Positions 1 through 10,985 of a DNA stretch of 64,000 bases are shown here, in pieces. The translations under genes were made by a program, and so were the position numbers. Numbering within the stretch: the first letter of the stretch is position 1; each line of letters begins with the position of its first letter. Under the pieces are notes generated by a model that saw nothing but the letters and a program-made list of their open reading frames with translations, searched no databases and was not told the origin of the DNA. Source of the stretch: Pseudorasbora parva (taxonomy: Eukaryota; Chordata; Actinopteri; Cypriniformes; Gobionidae); assembly GCF_024679245.1 (NCBI RefSeq), contig NC_090183.1, positions 19,508,707-19,572,706 on the forward strand. The letters are read 5' to 3'.

Positions 1-752
1 ATTGAAAAAGCATGTGGCATTTGCCAAGGCCCACAACCTGCTAAAAAGATGGACGCTGGAAAAGTGTCAGAAGGTGGATTTTTCAGATGAATCTTCTGTT
101 GAATTACACCACAGTCGCTGCAAATATTGCAGGAGACCTACTGGTGCCCGAATGGATCAGAGATTCACCCAGAAAACTGTGAAGTTTCGTGGCGGAAAAA
201 ACATGGTCTGGGGTTACATCCAGTATGGGGGTGTGCGAGAGATCTGCAAGGTGGAAGGCAACATCAATATTCTAAAAAATAAAAATCTTAGCTACTTCTT
301 ATATTCCCAACCATAAAAGAGGCCAAATTCTGCAGCAGGACGGTGCTCCATCGCATACTTCCATCTCCACATCAAAGTTCCTCAAGGCGAAGAAGATCAA
401 GATGCTCCAGGATTGGCCAGCCCAGTCACCAGACATGAACATCATTGAGCATATGTGGGGTAGGATGAAAGAGGACGCATGGAAGATGAAACCAAAGAAT
501 ATTGATGAACTCTGGGAGGCATGCAAGACTGCTTTCTTAGCTATTCCTGATGACTTCATCAATAAATTGTATGAATCCTTGCCAAACCGCATGGATGCAG
601 TCCTTTCAGTCTTGATTAAATGATAAATATTTTTTCTGTGAACATTATTTATTTCAGTGCATTAAACATCATTTGGGAGGGTTTTAGCTTTTCATATGAG
701 CTATTTCTAACACCAATTAATTAATTAAAAGTCAGGTTAATATCAGGTATTT
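1..752 (+). mobile_element. Tc1/mariner transposon, 3' part
   Basis: The 3' portion of a Tc1/mariner DNA transposon; its 5' end lies left of the window. It contains a broken transposase frame followed by about 130 bases of AT-rich terminal sequence. The right end is approximate because the partner terminal repeat is not visible. A minus-strand DIRS fragment follows directly. Confidence 0.75.
2..623 (+). pseudogene. Tc1/mariner transposase remnant (DD35E spacing)
   Basis: Transposase fragment in two frames. Bases 2-316 encode the middle part, with a degenerate FSDES where Tc1 proteins carry WTDES around an acidic catalytic residue, and VWGYIQYGG in place of the usual glycine-rich stretch. A frameshift near 300-335 moves the reading to the frame with QQDGAPSHTS (Asp codon at 339-341) and SPDMNIIEHMWG, ending at the stop at 621-623. 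Counting codons, 35 residues separate the second Asp from the Glu, against 34 in the other transposase of this window, so the family is DD35E-like rather than classic Tc1. The frameshift and missing 5' end make it inactive. Confidence 0.75.
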
Positions 753-782
753 CTAGAAAATAGATAAGCGACAAGACTTTTG

Positions 783-2434
783 TCAGGGACTGTAGGCAGT
801 ACCTGCAGTCACGCACCCGACACAGAGTCTTCCAAACCAGTGGTAATGGGGAAAAGCATACAGCATCACGTCCGGCCAGTCGTGGGCTAACGCATCTAGA
901 CCCAGAGACCCTGGTTTGTCCATCAGGGAAAACCAATGGGGACAGTGAGACTGTCTGCAAACACTTCCACCGCAGCGGTCCCATATGTTCTCCATATCAT
1001 CTGTATAATGTCTGGATGTAGACTCCAATCTCCCTGCGACACCCTGCCAAAAGAGAGAGAGCATCTGCAGCATGATTGAGTCAACCTGGTAGGAATGCTG
1101 CTCGGATGGAAAGCAAATTGGTCTGCACCCAAATAAGTAGATTGTGCGCTACCCGAAGCACACTGTGACCTCGTGCCTCCCTGATGATTGATATAAAGAA
1201 ACTGCCACATTGTTGTCTGTACGCACCAAGACATGTTTTTCCCTGAGAACAGTCTGAAAATCCAGAAGGGTAAGGAACACCGTTGTCAGTTCCAAAACAT
1301 TTATGTGCACTGTGAGCATAGCCCCTCTCCAGGTACCATTCACTCCCCTCCTGCGCCAGACTCCGCCCCAGCCGAGAAGACTGGCATCTGTCCTTATGAC
1401 TTCCCAGCAAGCAGGTGGAGGACCTAAAGGGACTCCTGAGAGAAGAAACCGCTGCTGTGACAAAGGTGCTAGGGCTTGCATACAGCGATGTGTGATTGTG
1501 ATCTTTGTGTCTCTGTCTTGTTTCGGACACAGTCGTTTTTTGATGAGCCAACGCTGAAATGGCCTGAGCCACAGTAACCCGAGTGGTACTACTGCTGTTG
1601 CCGCTGTGAGCTTCCCCAAGAGTCTCAAGAGAAACACATAGCGCTGAGTGTTATCCCCCGAAGCCTCTTTAGATCTCTCAGAATTGACTCTACTCTCTAT
1701 AGTCGGGCAAGCTAACATCGTTACAGCGATTAGAGCAAGGCCTATGCAACTGGTGGACTGTGTCAGAACAAGCTTGCATTTGTCCCAGTTCACAATGATC
1801 CCCAATGCTGTGAAATGTTCCAGCAGGAGACAAGCTTGGTCTTTTACTTGCTGGGGTGATGCTGCACATACAAGCCAGTCGTCTAGGTATGGTAACACCC
1901 TCATGCCAGTCCTCTGGAGTGGTTCCAATGCTGTCTGAATGAATTTTGAAAAAACTCTTGGTGCCAAAGCCAGGCCAAATGGAAGAACATAGAACTGAAA
2001 TATTTGACCTCCTATGGCAAATCGAAGGAACCGCCTGTGCTCTGGTGCAGTTGGAACATGAAAATAGGCGTCATTCAGGTCTATTGTCACAAACCAATCT
2101 TGAGGCATGATGGCCTGCATAACATCTGTTGTCCGTAACATTCTGAACGGCAGAAACTTGAGAAAGCGATTTAAGCTTTAAGGGGAAACCCGGCGTCTTT
2201 CTTTGGAACCAGAAAATAAATGGAAAAAAATCCCCCGGGATGAACTTGGGGATCTGTTCTATGGCACCTTTGCGCAACAACACCTGAACTTTGTGCGCAA
2301 GTGCTTGTACCTGACGTGGATCGTGAACCATTGTTTGTCTCACGCTGGTATGAACAGGAGGTCGACAGTGAAACTGTATTCAGTACCCTTTTGAAAGAGT
2401 AGTCAAGAGCCACTGATTTGTTATTGATCTCCAA
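783..2434 (-). pseudogene. DIRS reverse transcriptase-RNase H remnant
   Basis: The longest intact stretch is 2141-1149 (330 codons). It shows DWFVTIDLNDAYFHV (RT motif A), LPFGLALAPRVF (motif B), YLDDWL (catalytic motif C) and then TDASLLGWGGVW plus VLVRTDNNVA, the RNase H acidic positions. Upstream frames at 2343 and 2434 carry the start of the RT (KKGAIEQIP-like and WFQRKTPGFPL), with frame changes. Downstream frames to 783 carry the RNase H tail, including ALAHDWPDVMLYAFP. At least three frame breaks, so no functional pol protein. Confidence 0.75.
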
Positions 2435-2512
2435 CGATTCAATTGACTTTCCGTAAAAAAGCCCACTATCGACATGTGTCAGCGCTCCCGCAAACTATTT
2501 CCTATAGAGGTG

Positions 2513-2513
2513 T

Positions 2514-2544
<31 letters not shown>

Positions 2545-2551
2545 GGGGGGG
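2513..2551. repeat. (TG)n followed by poly-G tract
   Basis: A short TG dinucleotide run passes directly into an uninterrupted G run of more than 20 bases. It sits inside the DIRS fragment and breaks its ORF1 reading frame. Such homopolymers are prone to length error in sequencing. Confidence 0.9.
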
Positions 2552-2668
2552 CGTTGGGGACCTGGGGAGCGGCTGTGAGAATGATGACCGTGTGATTGAG
2601 TCCCACCACGACGGGGAGGTGGAGGTGGAGTAGTCTGAGAGTTCCGATGGTGGAAATGTTGAGATGAT

Positions 2669-3305
2669 CTATAATTGGGTCTCACACCAACATTGTGAAT
2701 GAGCACTAGAGGCTGTTAAAGAAGGTCTGGGACCTGGGGCAGTCCCCACATGATTGGAGCGAGTTTCAGACACTGACACACGCCGATCCAAAGCTTCCTG
2801 TGCTGCTGGTCCAAAAATTCGACCAGGTACCAAGGGCAATCTCTGCAAATTGTTCCTACATACCGCCGGCAAAGAGGATTGGGCCAACCAAACTTGCCGT
2901 TGAGCCTGTACAAGGGAACCTAAGGCTGTTCCACAGTGATTGCCAATGACACCCATGGTCTGCAATGTAAGTTCAGTTAAGTCTGTCACTAATGGGTCAG
3001 ACAAAATTTCTCTCAGAGAGGAGTGTAGAGCCACAAGCATGTGCGCCAAAGACTTAGAAACACGGCCTTGGCTCGCTGTAGCATTGTATGCACGCGACAG
3101 TAACTCAGTGCGCCTACACTCAACAGGCGCAGCGAACATTCTCACTAAGAGCCTCATCAGGAGATACAATAAGCGCTGCCACACTAGATTCCATAGGTGT
3201 CATGCTACCAAGACCTACTGTCTCTGGATCATGCATTACAGCCAGTGTGCGAGCTAACTGGTCTGGACGCATTGCCTTTGTTGAATTTTGCAGTGCAGAC
3301 ACCAA
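2669..3305 (-). pseudogene. DIRS ORF1 (Gag-like) remnant
   Basis: Two overlapping minus frames (3305-3120 and 3184-2669) together resemble DIRS ORF1. The upstream piece ends with SPDEAL; the downstream piece has QAQRQVWLAQSSLPAVCR and GPAAQEALDRR, which are recognisable ORF1 landmarks of fish DIRS elements. One frame change separates them. The protein is thought to be a nucleocapsid-like RNA-binding factor; no catalytic motif is expected. The frame then decays into a Pro/His run encoded by the G-rich simple repeat at 2510-2551. Confidence 0.65.
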
Positions 3306-3416
3306 TACAGATGTAAAGTCATTGCACTGAGGATAGTAAAAGATGTTCTCTGTGCAAACATCTTTAACAGCGTAAAAAAATATTCTCAGACCCCACTGCT
3401 GGTTGAGCGGAATCCA

Positions 3417-3466
3417 GATTTATGCTGGAAAGCATAGCTTAAAAGCTATGCTTTCCAGCATAAATC
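3417..3466. repeat. Perfect 24-bp palindrome at DIRS/L2 junction
   Basis: Arms 3417-3440 and 3443-3466 are exact reverse complements with only AA between them. The palindrome lies at the join between the 5' end of the DIRS fragment (minus strand) and the truncated 5' end of the L2 LINE (plus strand). Its origin is unclear; fold-back synthesis at a truncated LINE end is one possibility. Confidence 0.95.
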
Positions 3467-6400
3467 CTTATGCTTATACGTTCCTTCCAGGGATGCAACA
3501 ACTGATGATTCACCTGAGCGCAAATACACGGACTTACTGTCAGAGTGAACTTGATGTTGCAACAGAAACGATTGACTCTCTCTTTACTAGCACTTTAGAC
3601 ATAGTTGCTCCCCGGTGCTTAAAGAAGATTAAAGCAAATAATCCAACACCGTGGTACAACGAGCACACGCGGGCCCTTAAAACAGCAGCCAGAAAAATGG
3701 AGCGCAGCTGGAAGAAAACATAACTGGAAGTTTTTTGCTATTTGTGGAAAGAGAGCATGATTGCATATAGAAAGGCCATAAAAATTGCTAGATCTGCTTA
3801 TTTCTCAACTCTTTTGGAAGAAAACAAACAACCCAAGGTATTTCGATACAGTGGCTAAATTAACAAAAAATAAAGCTTCAACTTCTGATGTTTGTAAACA
3901 ACACAGCAGTAATGACTTTATGAACTTCTTTACTAGTAAGATTGATAATATTAGGAATAAAATTATAACCATGCAGCCGTCTACTACCTTATCACTTCAG
4001 ACAGACCACTGTAGTGTCACTGAGGAAAAATTACACATTCACTGCTATAGGAGAAGAATTGGCTAAATCAAAGTCAACAACATGTATGCTTGACCCTATA
4101 CCGGCTAGGCTACGAAAAGAGATGCTTCTAGAGGTCATAAATCCTCTGCTTACTATTATTAATTCATCCTTGACATTAGGATATGTACCGAAAACTTTTA
4201 AGTTGGCTATAATTAAACCACTTATTAAAAAAACACAACTTGATCCCAAAGAATTAGTCAATTACAGGCCAATCTCGAATCTACCGTTTCTAGGGTTGGG
4301 CATCGTTTTGATTTGAACGATTCTGATTCCGATTCCGATTCTTACTTTCGATTCCGGTTCTTTTCGATTCTCGATTCCGATTCTTTGAGGGGTGGAGTCA
4401 AAACATGTCACATCGATATTCAATGCTATTTTCAATACAACGGGGGAAAAACGCTGCATATACTGTCAATTTGATATTTTTTATATACATTTTTTTGTCT
4501 GTCTTTTGAAAGTCTAGGCAATCAAACATTTCTTCTGAAGAGATCACTTTATATGATAAAGCTTTTAAGCTTTTTCTCATATATAAACATTGATCAATTA
4601 CTATTAAAATTCTCACAAATATTTGTTAACTCAATGTATTTTTTACAACGGGGTAATTGTGTTGCAATAGTTTACACACAGCACAAGTAAGCTTGATTTT
4701 GAATGGTAAATTGAATAAACAAAGATACATATTACAAAAAATAGCACAAATAAATACAAAAGAATAAAAGATATAAATGAAATAGACTGCTTTATTTTTT
4801 CAGGTAGGTCTAACATTCAGGTAAGAAACTGAATAAAAAAATGCAAAGTGGCTAAATAAATTTAAAATAACATTGGATAATGTTTTTGCAAAAAATTAAA
4901 TAGTTTCATATAAAACCATTAAAGTTAGACAAGTTGATGAGTCAAGAGCAGTGTGATCGTTTGTCTTTTTGTAGTTTGACTTTAAATAACAAATGACTGC
5001 TGTCCCTTTAAGAACTGCGGCACTCATTGATCCTGAACACTGTTCCTGTTACTCATTCTTCATTTCTTCCTGAATTGTTTAAGACTGTGTTTACATACTG
5101 TTCAAAATGTGCACTGAGAATTTGTTTGAGTGTATTTGACCAATAATAAGCTGGAAAAAGAAGCGAATATTTGCACTTGTATGTCAGGGGCGGCTTTATT
5201 ACGGTAGGCTATGTGTGGGTGTGCGCTTCAGATGTGAGCTTGAAATCTGCGGGGATTCGTAGAATTATATGCAATCCCGCGCGAAATTCAGACCGATCAC
5301 ACACACTAACACGCTGTCGTAAGGAAAAGTCCAGCAGAACGCGCGTCCGTCGTGTTCAGAGGGTTAACCGGGCTGAATGAGAATATGCGGCTGCGTGTCA
5401 ACTCGCTGTCGGTCAGAGAGGAGAGGAGAGGAGAGCAGCTGGGATCGATTGTGTAGGCTGAGCAGGCTATCGTATCTTTTCAGATATTTCAGTATCGATA
5501 TTTTTGACAACACTAGTTGCACTGTGCCGAACCAGGCTTTTAAAAGTGAAATAAATCCACACTTCAGAGCCGCTTACCGGGCTTCCATGACTAAAAGAAC
5601 AAGCGGGCGCGCAAGCACCGGAAATCAGGTGGCCATGGAAACCAAAACTTGCGCGCTTGGAACCGAAGATCGGAACCGAAAATAAATTTTCTAAACGATT
5701 CCAATGGAATCGTTATTTTTTAAACGGTTCCAAGTTAGAACCGGTTCTCGATGCCCAACCCTAACCGTTTCTATCAAAAATACTAGAAAATGCAGTGTCT
5801 TCACAATTATGTTCCTTTTTAGAAAGAAATGGTATATGTGAGGATTTCCAGTCAGGATTTAGACCGTATCATAGTACTGAGACTGCTCTAATAAGAGTTA
5901 CAAATGTTTTACTCTTATCTGATCGTGGTTGTATCTCTCTATTAGTGTTACTCAATCTTAGCGCTGCATTCGATCACAATATTCTTTTGAATAGACTCGA
6001 AAATGATGTTGGCTTTAGTGGAACTGCATTGGCATGGTTTAAATCTTACTTATCTGAACGTTATCAGTTTGTAGCAGTAAATGAAGAGATGTCACACCGA
6101 TCACAAGTTCAGTATGGAGTACCGCAAGGCTGTGTTAGGACCGTTGCTTTTCACCCTGTATATGCTACCACTGGGAGATATCATTAGGAAGCATGGCGTT
6201 AGTTTTTCATTGTTATGCTGACGATAATCAGCTCTATATTTCCTCACGCCCTGACAAAACCTACCAATTCACAAGATTAACAGAATGCATAGCTGACATA
6301 AAAAATTGGATGAATAGTAATTTCCTGCAACTTAATTCAGATAAAACAGAATTTTTAATCATTGGACAGAAAAGCTCCCAAGTAGTAACCTAGAATACTT

Positions 6401-7169
6401 TCTAACACTTGATGACTGCTCTGTCAAGCCCTCGTCGTCAGTGGAGGAACCTGGAACCTGGGTGTGCTCTTTGATAACAATCTTTCGAAAGCCACGTTTC
6501 TACCATCTTAAAAATATATCTAAATTACGGCACACGCTTTCAATGCAAAATGCTGAACAGTTAGTACATGCGTTCATGAGCTCAAGGCTAGATTATTGTA
6601 ATGCTCTACTGGGTGGTTGCCCTGCTCGCTTAAACACACTCCAGCTAGTCCAAAATGCAGCAGCTCGAGTTCTTACTAGAACCAGGAAGTATGATCATAT
6701 TAGTCCAGTTCTGTCAACACTGCACTGTCTCCCTATTAAACATCTCATACATGTTAAAATCTTGCTTATTACTTACAAAGCACTAAATGGTTTAGCTCCC
6801 CAGTACTTAAGAGAGATTTTAACACATTATACTCCATCACGTCTATTGCGGTCTCAAAACTCTGGCCAGTTGATAATACCTAGAATATCTAAATCAACTG
6901 CAGGTGGTCGATCCTTTTCCTATTTTGCACCTAAACTCTGGAACAGTCTTCCTAGCATTGTTCGGGAAGCAGACACACTGCCAGTTTAAATCTAGACTAA
7001 AAACACATCTCTTTACTATGGCATACACATAGAACAATTAACTGATTGTTAGGCTGCATTAACTAGGTCAGCTGGAACCGGGAACACTTCCCATAACACC
7101 GGATGTACTCGTTACATCATAAAAAGAGTGGCATCTACGCTAATGTTAGTCTCTGTTTATCCCGAGGTT
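3440..7169 (+). mobile_element. L2-type LINE, 5'-truncated, split by a hAT
   Basis: Non-LTR retrotransposon of the L2/CR1 group. The endonuclease is missing; the sequence starts in the region between endonuclease and reverse transcriptase and runs through the RT, the C-terminal domain and a 3' UTR with the landmark GGAACCGGGAACACTTCCC. A 1473-bp hAT (4291-5763) interrupts the RT. The 3' end is cut at about 7169, where Tc1-derived sequence begins. Confidence 0.8.
4291..5763. mobile_element. Non-autonomous hAT element (ends TAGGGTTGGGCATCG)
   Basis: Terminal inverted repeats TAGGGTTGGGCATCG at 4291 and CGATGCCCAACCCTA ending at 5763, flanked by a perfect 8-bp target duplication ACCGTTTC (4283-4290 and 5764-5771), as in the hAT superfamily. 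No transposase frame. The left end is rich in GATTCCGATT-type repeats. Inside, at about 5497-5515, lies the right end (TTTTTGACAACACTA) of a different hAT family, the same end that terminates the related copy at 20263-21465. See findings for the interleaved arrangement. Confidence 0.92.
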
Positions 7170-7213
7170 TATAAAGTTGACTCATTGATTGAGAAGAGCT
7201 TTGGTGAGAGAGG

Positions 7214-8538
7214 CAGGGCCGGCGCTCCGCACACGCACATCACGCTCTGCGCGTAGGGCACCAAGTGCTTGGGGGGGCACCAAAAAATCTGGGTCGTGAA
7301 AAAATCATGACAATAGGCTACTAGTATAAATGACAAATAAAATATTTCTAAAAGCATGTTAATATACAAAAGCAATACAAAAGTAATATAGGCCTAGACC
7401 AAATTAGTCGAGAAAAAGGTGAATCTCTGTGCCAGTCTCCCTCTGGTGCCCCCCCCCCCTTCCCCACCTCCCAGTGGTCTGTTCGATTATGCCTCAATCA
7501 ATGTCAAATTTGGCAGACACCGACCTCAGACATGGCCTCGAAAAGGCACCAAGAGTCGGGGGCGGAAAAAAGAAAAAAGAAGAGACAGAAGAAGGATGAT
7601 GCTCGCGGGTCGCTTGCAGGTAAGACAATAGCCACGTTTACATGCACGTTTTTGAAGTAAAAAGTGCTGGGACAAACGCTGTTAATATGAGAGGGTGTTG
7701 CCAAGCTGTCTGTGGCATTATGCCAACATTATCTTTAACTTCTAACGAAATAAAAAGTTTACCCCTCAGAAAAATTAACTTTCCTCTCAACATTATAACC
7801 TGGTGTGAGCGCGCCGCGGCGCGCACTCTTCAGTGGTGAAGGCGCGCGCTGTGTATCGCGTCATATAAGGACGCACACTCAAAAGTAATCGGGTCAGGTC
7901 GTTTACATGGTGAAACTTTTCGTTTGATCAGTTCATGAAAAGGTTTATCCCACCCCTCTCAAACCGATTACAATTTCATTCGGTTTGGGCATTTTTATTC
8001 CGATTGAGGTGTTTATATGGAGCATTTAAGTGGTCTGGCTGTCATCAGCATCAATGGGGACGTGGCTCAGAAACTGTCATATGATGACCTGATAGCTGAT
8101 TTTGCAGCTAGGAAATGTAGGCGTGTGCCTCTGTAGGGCCTCTGACAACTGATGGTAGTGAAAATGTTTAATATACTTCTATAGAATACCAGAATGGTCT
8201 CTTTATAGAGATGTAGTCCCTCTGTTGAGTAATTTGTACTGTGCAGTTATGCATGGTTATTTGCAGTTTAAAATGTGCACTTTAAAATTCATACTTCGTA
8301 AAATTCATACACTTATACTGTTATTTGCACTAAACTTTTTTTGCACTTTTAACTTTGTGTTTACATTGTTCAGTTCCAATTATTCATTTTGCATTTTGGA
8401 AGTAAAGAGAACCTAACTAAGAAATTCTGAATGGTAGTTATTTCTTTGGTTGGTTGGTTGGTTGGGGGGTGGGGTGGGTGGTGGGGGCACCACCAAGCAT
8501 TTGTGCTTAGGGCACCCAAATGGCTAGCGCCGGCCCTG
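7214..8538. mobile_element. Non-autonomous hAT element (ends CAGGGCCGGCGCT)
   Basis: Starts CAGGGCCGGCGCT and ends TAGCGCCGGCCCTG, flanked by a perfect 8-bp duplication GAGAGAGG (7206-7213 and 8539-8546). Subterminal regions are mirror-like (AGGGCACCAAG near the left end, TTAGGGCACCC near the right). No transposase frame. An inner stretch from about 7629 (ACGTTTACATGCAC) to about 8030 (TTTATATGGAGC) has weakly inverted ends and may be a further small MITE. It split the Tc1 copy. Confidence 0.92.
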
Positions 8539-8764
8539 GAGAGAGGTAAAGAAAAACCCAAAGACCACTGTGGCTGAGCTCCAGAGATGCAGTTGGGAGA
8601 TGGGAGAAAGTTGTAGAAAGTCAACAATCACTGCAGCCCTCCACCAGTCGGGGCTCCATGGCAGAGTGGCCGGAAGCTTCTCCTCAGTGCAAGACACATG
8701 AAAGTTTGCTAAAAAAATAAATAAAATTAAAACACCTGAAGGACTCCAAGATGGTGAGAAATAA

Positions 8765-10985
8765 CAGGGTATATACAGCAATCCTTAAGTTAAATTTACT
8801 ACTTTTTAATACCTTTTTTACTACCTTCAGAATATTTTTAAAACCATCACGACACTGAATTGCAAGTGTTAATCAGCGACCTTTCTATTATTTACACAGA
8901 TTTTGACATATATAACATACAAAAAAGTAGGGATGCACCGATACCACTTTTTTGGAAAACGAGTACAAGTACGAGTACTTGCATTTCAGTACTCGCCGAT
9001 ACCGATACAGAGTACTTAAAAGAAAACATGATTTAAATTTACAGGTAACAGCTTTACTTTAAAAACAAGGGACTAGTTTGGAATTAAGAACATTTATTTA
9101 AAATGAAAAGCATGTTGTATGCAACATATTACAGAATAAATAATTATTTAAAAAAAATTAAACAGTGACAGTGCAACTCAAGTATTTTTTTCATAAAAGT
9201 ATATAAATTCTGCGGAATTGTTTCGCATGTAATATGGCTTGTTGCAGCGTGAAACTCTCGTCTATCCACTGGGAGGTTGGGCTAATTAGTGACACGGGGC
9301 TACTCGATGATTGCCTGTGTTATTTTCACAGCACGTGGATTGTCTCTGGACATTTTCTCTCGTCTTGCAAGAGTTTGCTGATGTGTGGGTTGTGTTGGTT
9401 TAGAAGCGTGGGTAAACTCTTTGTACTCATTACTTTGTACTAAATGCACTACCTTTTGAGCCTCCTCTGGACAATTTCGCTGAGCACAATTTGCAGTCCG
9501 CCTTTGTTTTGTCGTATTCATGCACTTTGAAATAGTTCCACACTGCTGACGTATCTCGTCTCGTCTTCTCCCCGCTCTGAGCTGTAGCCGGGCCTGTGAT
9601 TAACCCCTTACACGCCGCTCAAGCATAGACATTTCTCAGACCATGGTATCGTCCCCGGTATCGGGGGACTTTTAACGAGTACGAGTACTTTCGAAAATGT
9701 GGTATCGAGGCCGATACCAGATACCGGTAACGGTGCATCCCTACAAAAAAGAATAGATTTAGAATCGACACCAGGAGGAAATCCGATATAAGTCATCATT
9801 CAGACACAGTAAAATAGATCTCAACATTCACAAAGGTTGGTTAAGGAGAAGCATTACTGCATACACATTTGATTTCAATTAATAATTGGTAATTCAGCAA
9901 TTCAATTATTTAGTTTTTTTTCCAATAACAAAACCTGAGCCAAATATTACATTTCTATAGCTGTGATAAGTTGTTGAACATTTTTTTCTGTGATTAATTG
10001 CAATTAATCGCAATAAAAAAAATGTTTTGTAGGTTTTTAGTATATTTTTTTATATAATAATTTCACTGTTAATCAAATTAATGTAGAAACAACATAAAGA
10101 CAGTATATTTTAAATACTTGTTTAAATGGCATCTTTTTATGAATGATTTTTTTATTACTGATATTAATACAGCTACTTTTTTTACATTTATTATTAGGCT
10201 TCAAAAATATAACAGTTTTTAATTTAAGTAAACTTAAAACAATGCTAACATAAACCCATAATAATTGTCATGTTTACTCCTGCCCTTCCTGTCTTAACAG
10301 TTAGAAAATATACAGATATTTAATAAAGGTATCAAAGTTATATGCAGTCTGCACTGCATAAACTATAAATGAAATAGTTAATCCTTATTAAAGCTACAAA
10401 AGTTATTTAGTCAAGAGCAGCGAGTCATTTTCTCTGCTCCCTTTGTTCTTTAACTTACTGACAGGAAGCTTTATTGGCTGCTGTCCCTTTAAGAGCAGAC
10501 AGCCACGCGGATCTCAGTTTATATAACGTCTATGGATCGCGCCTCATTCTCTCACAACTCTTTTTGTTCATTTTAGACTTTCTATAAATCATTTAAGATT
10601 GCTCTTATGAGGATAGTCGTTGAAGATATGCCTTGAAGCAAGTCTAAAATAAAACATAAGCCAGCCACTTCTGTTGAGCGCGCAGTGCTCTGAGATGATG
10701 CCGAACGATCACTGAATATGACGTCAGCATCAAACATACGTTGAGACGGAGACGTAAGATCTTTGATTATGTGCCCAGATATGCTAAAGCCCATATTTAA
10801 ACGAACTAACGCGAACGCGGATAGAATTTCAATCAGAATAGGACACCTGACAGTCTGAAAAAATAATACCTAATTTGGAAAAAAATAATACCTCTGAGAC
10901 CACATTTAACACTTTTAATGGCCTTAAATTTGACAATTTTGATTTATCACTTTTTAATACTTTTTAAAACCCCGCGGACACCCTG
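8765..10985. mobile_element. hAT-like element (ends CAGGGTRT), carries a second hAT
   Basis: Left end CAGGGTATATACAGCAAT, right end CGGGGTTTTAAAAAG-type sequence closing in GCGGACACCCTG. The direct repeat around it is only AATAA (5 bp), so superfamily assignment rests on end sequence style. Subterminal TTTTTAATACC-type motifs occur at both ends. It interrupts the Tc1 copy. It contains the 816-bp hAT at 8928-9743 and, at 10478-10495, the motif CTGCTGTCCCTTTAAGAG shared with other hATs in this window. Confidence 0.7.
8928..9743. mobile_element. Non-autonomous hAT element (ends TAGGGATGCACCGATACC)
   Basis: Starts TAGGGATGCACCGATACC, ends CGGTGCATCCCTA, with a perfect 8-bp duplication CAAAAAAG (8920-8927 and 9744-9751). 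Subterminal copies of GAGTACGAGTAC-type repeats occur at both ends, likely transposase-binding sites. 816 bp, no coding capacity. It is nested in the 8765-10985 element. Confidence 0.93.

Larger units (their letters stand above)
753..3410 (-). mobile_element. DIRS-type retrotransposon, truncated
   Basis: Minus-strand remains of a DIRS (tyrosine-recombinase) retrotransposon. In sense order it holds an ORF1/Gag-like region (3305-2669), a poly-C/TG tract in place of the Arg-rich tail, then reverse transcriptase and RNase H (about 2340-800). No tyrosine recombinase and no split terminal repeats are visible, so the 3' part is missing. Frames are broken several times. Assignment rests on the RT/RNase H sequence style and the ORF1 motifs typical of fish DIRS elements. 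Confidence 0.75.
3403..6989 (+). pseudogene. L2 LINE ORF2 (reverse transcriptase) remnant
   Basis: Fragments in order: 3403-3723 (pre-RT linker with PTPWYNEHTRALKTAARK), 3785-4066, 4014-4290 (start of RT, LVNYRPISNLPFL, cut by the hAT), 5795-6187 ([18 protein letters not shown] and [12 protein letters not shown] motif A, then YGVPQGC, motif B), 6193-6393 ([12 protein letters not shown], motif C with intact YADD) and 6441-6989 (C-terminal domain with LDYCNALLGG and LQLVQNAAARVLT). The RT copied LINE RNA into DNA at the target. At least five frame breaks plus the insertion make it dead, although the catalytic motifs survive. Confidence 0.8.
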
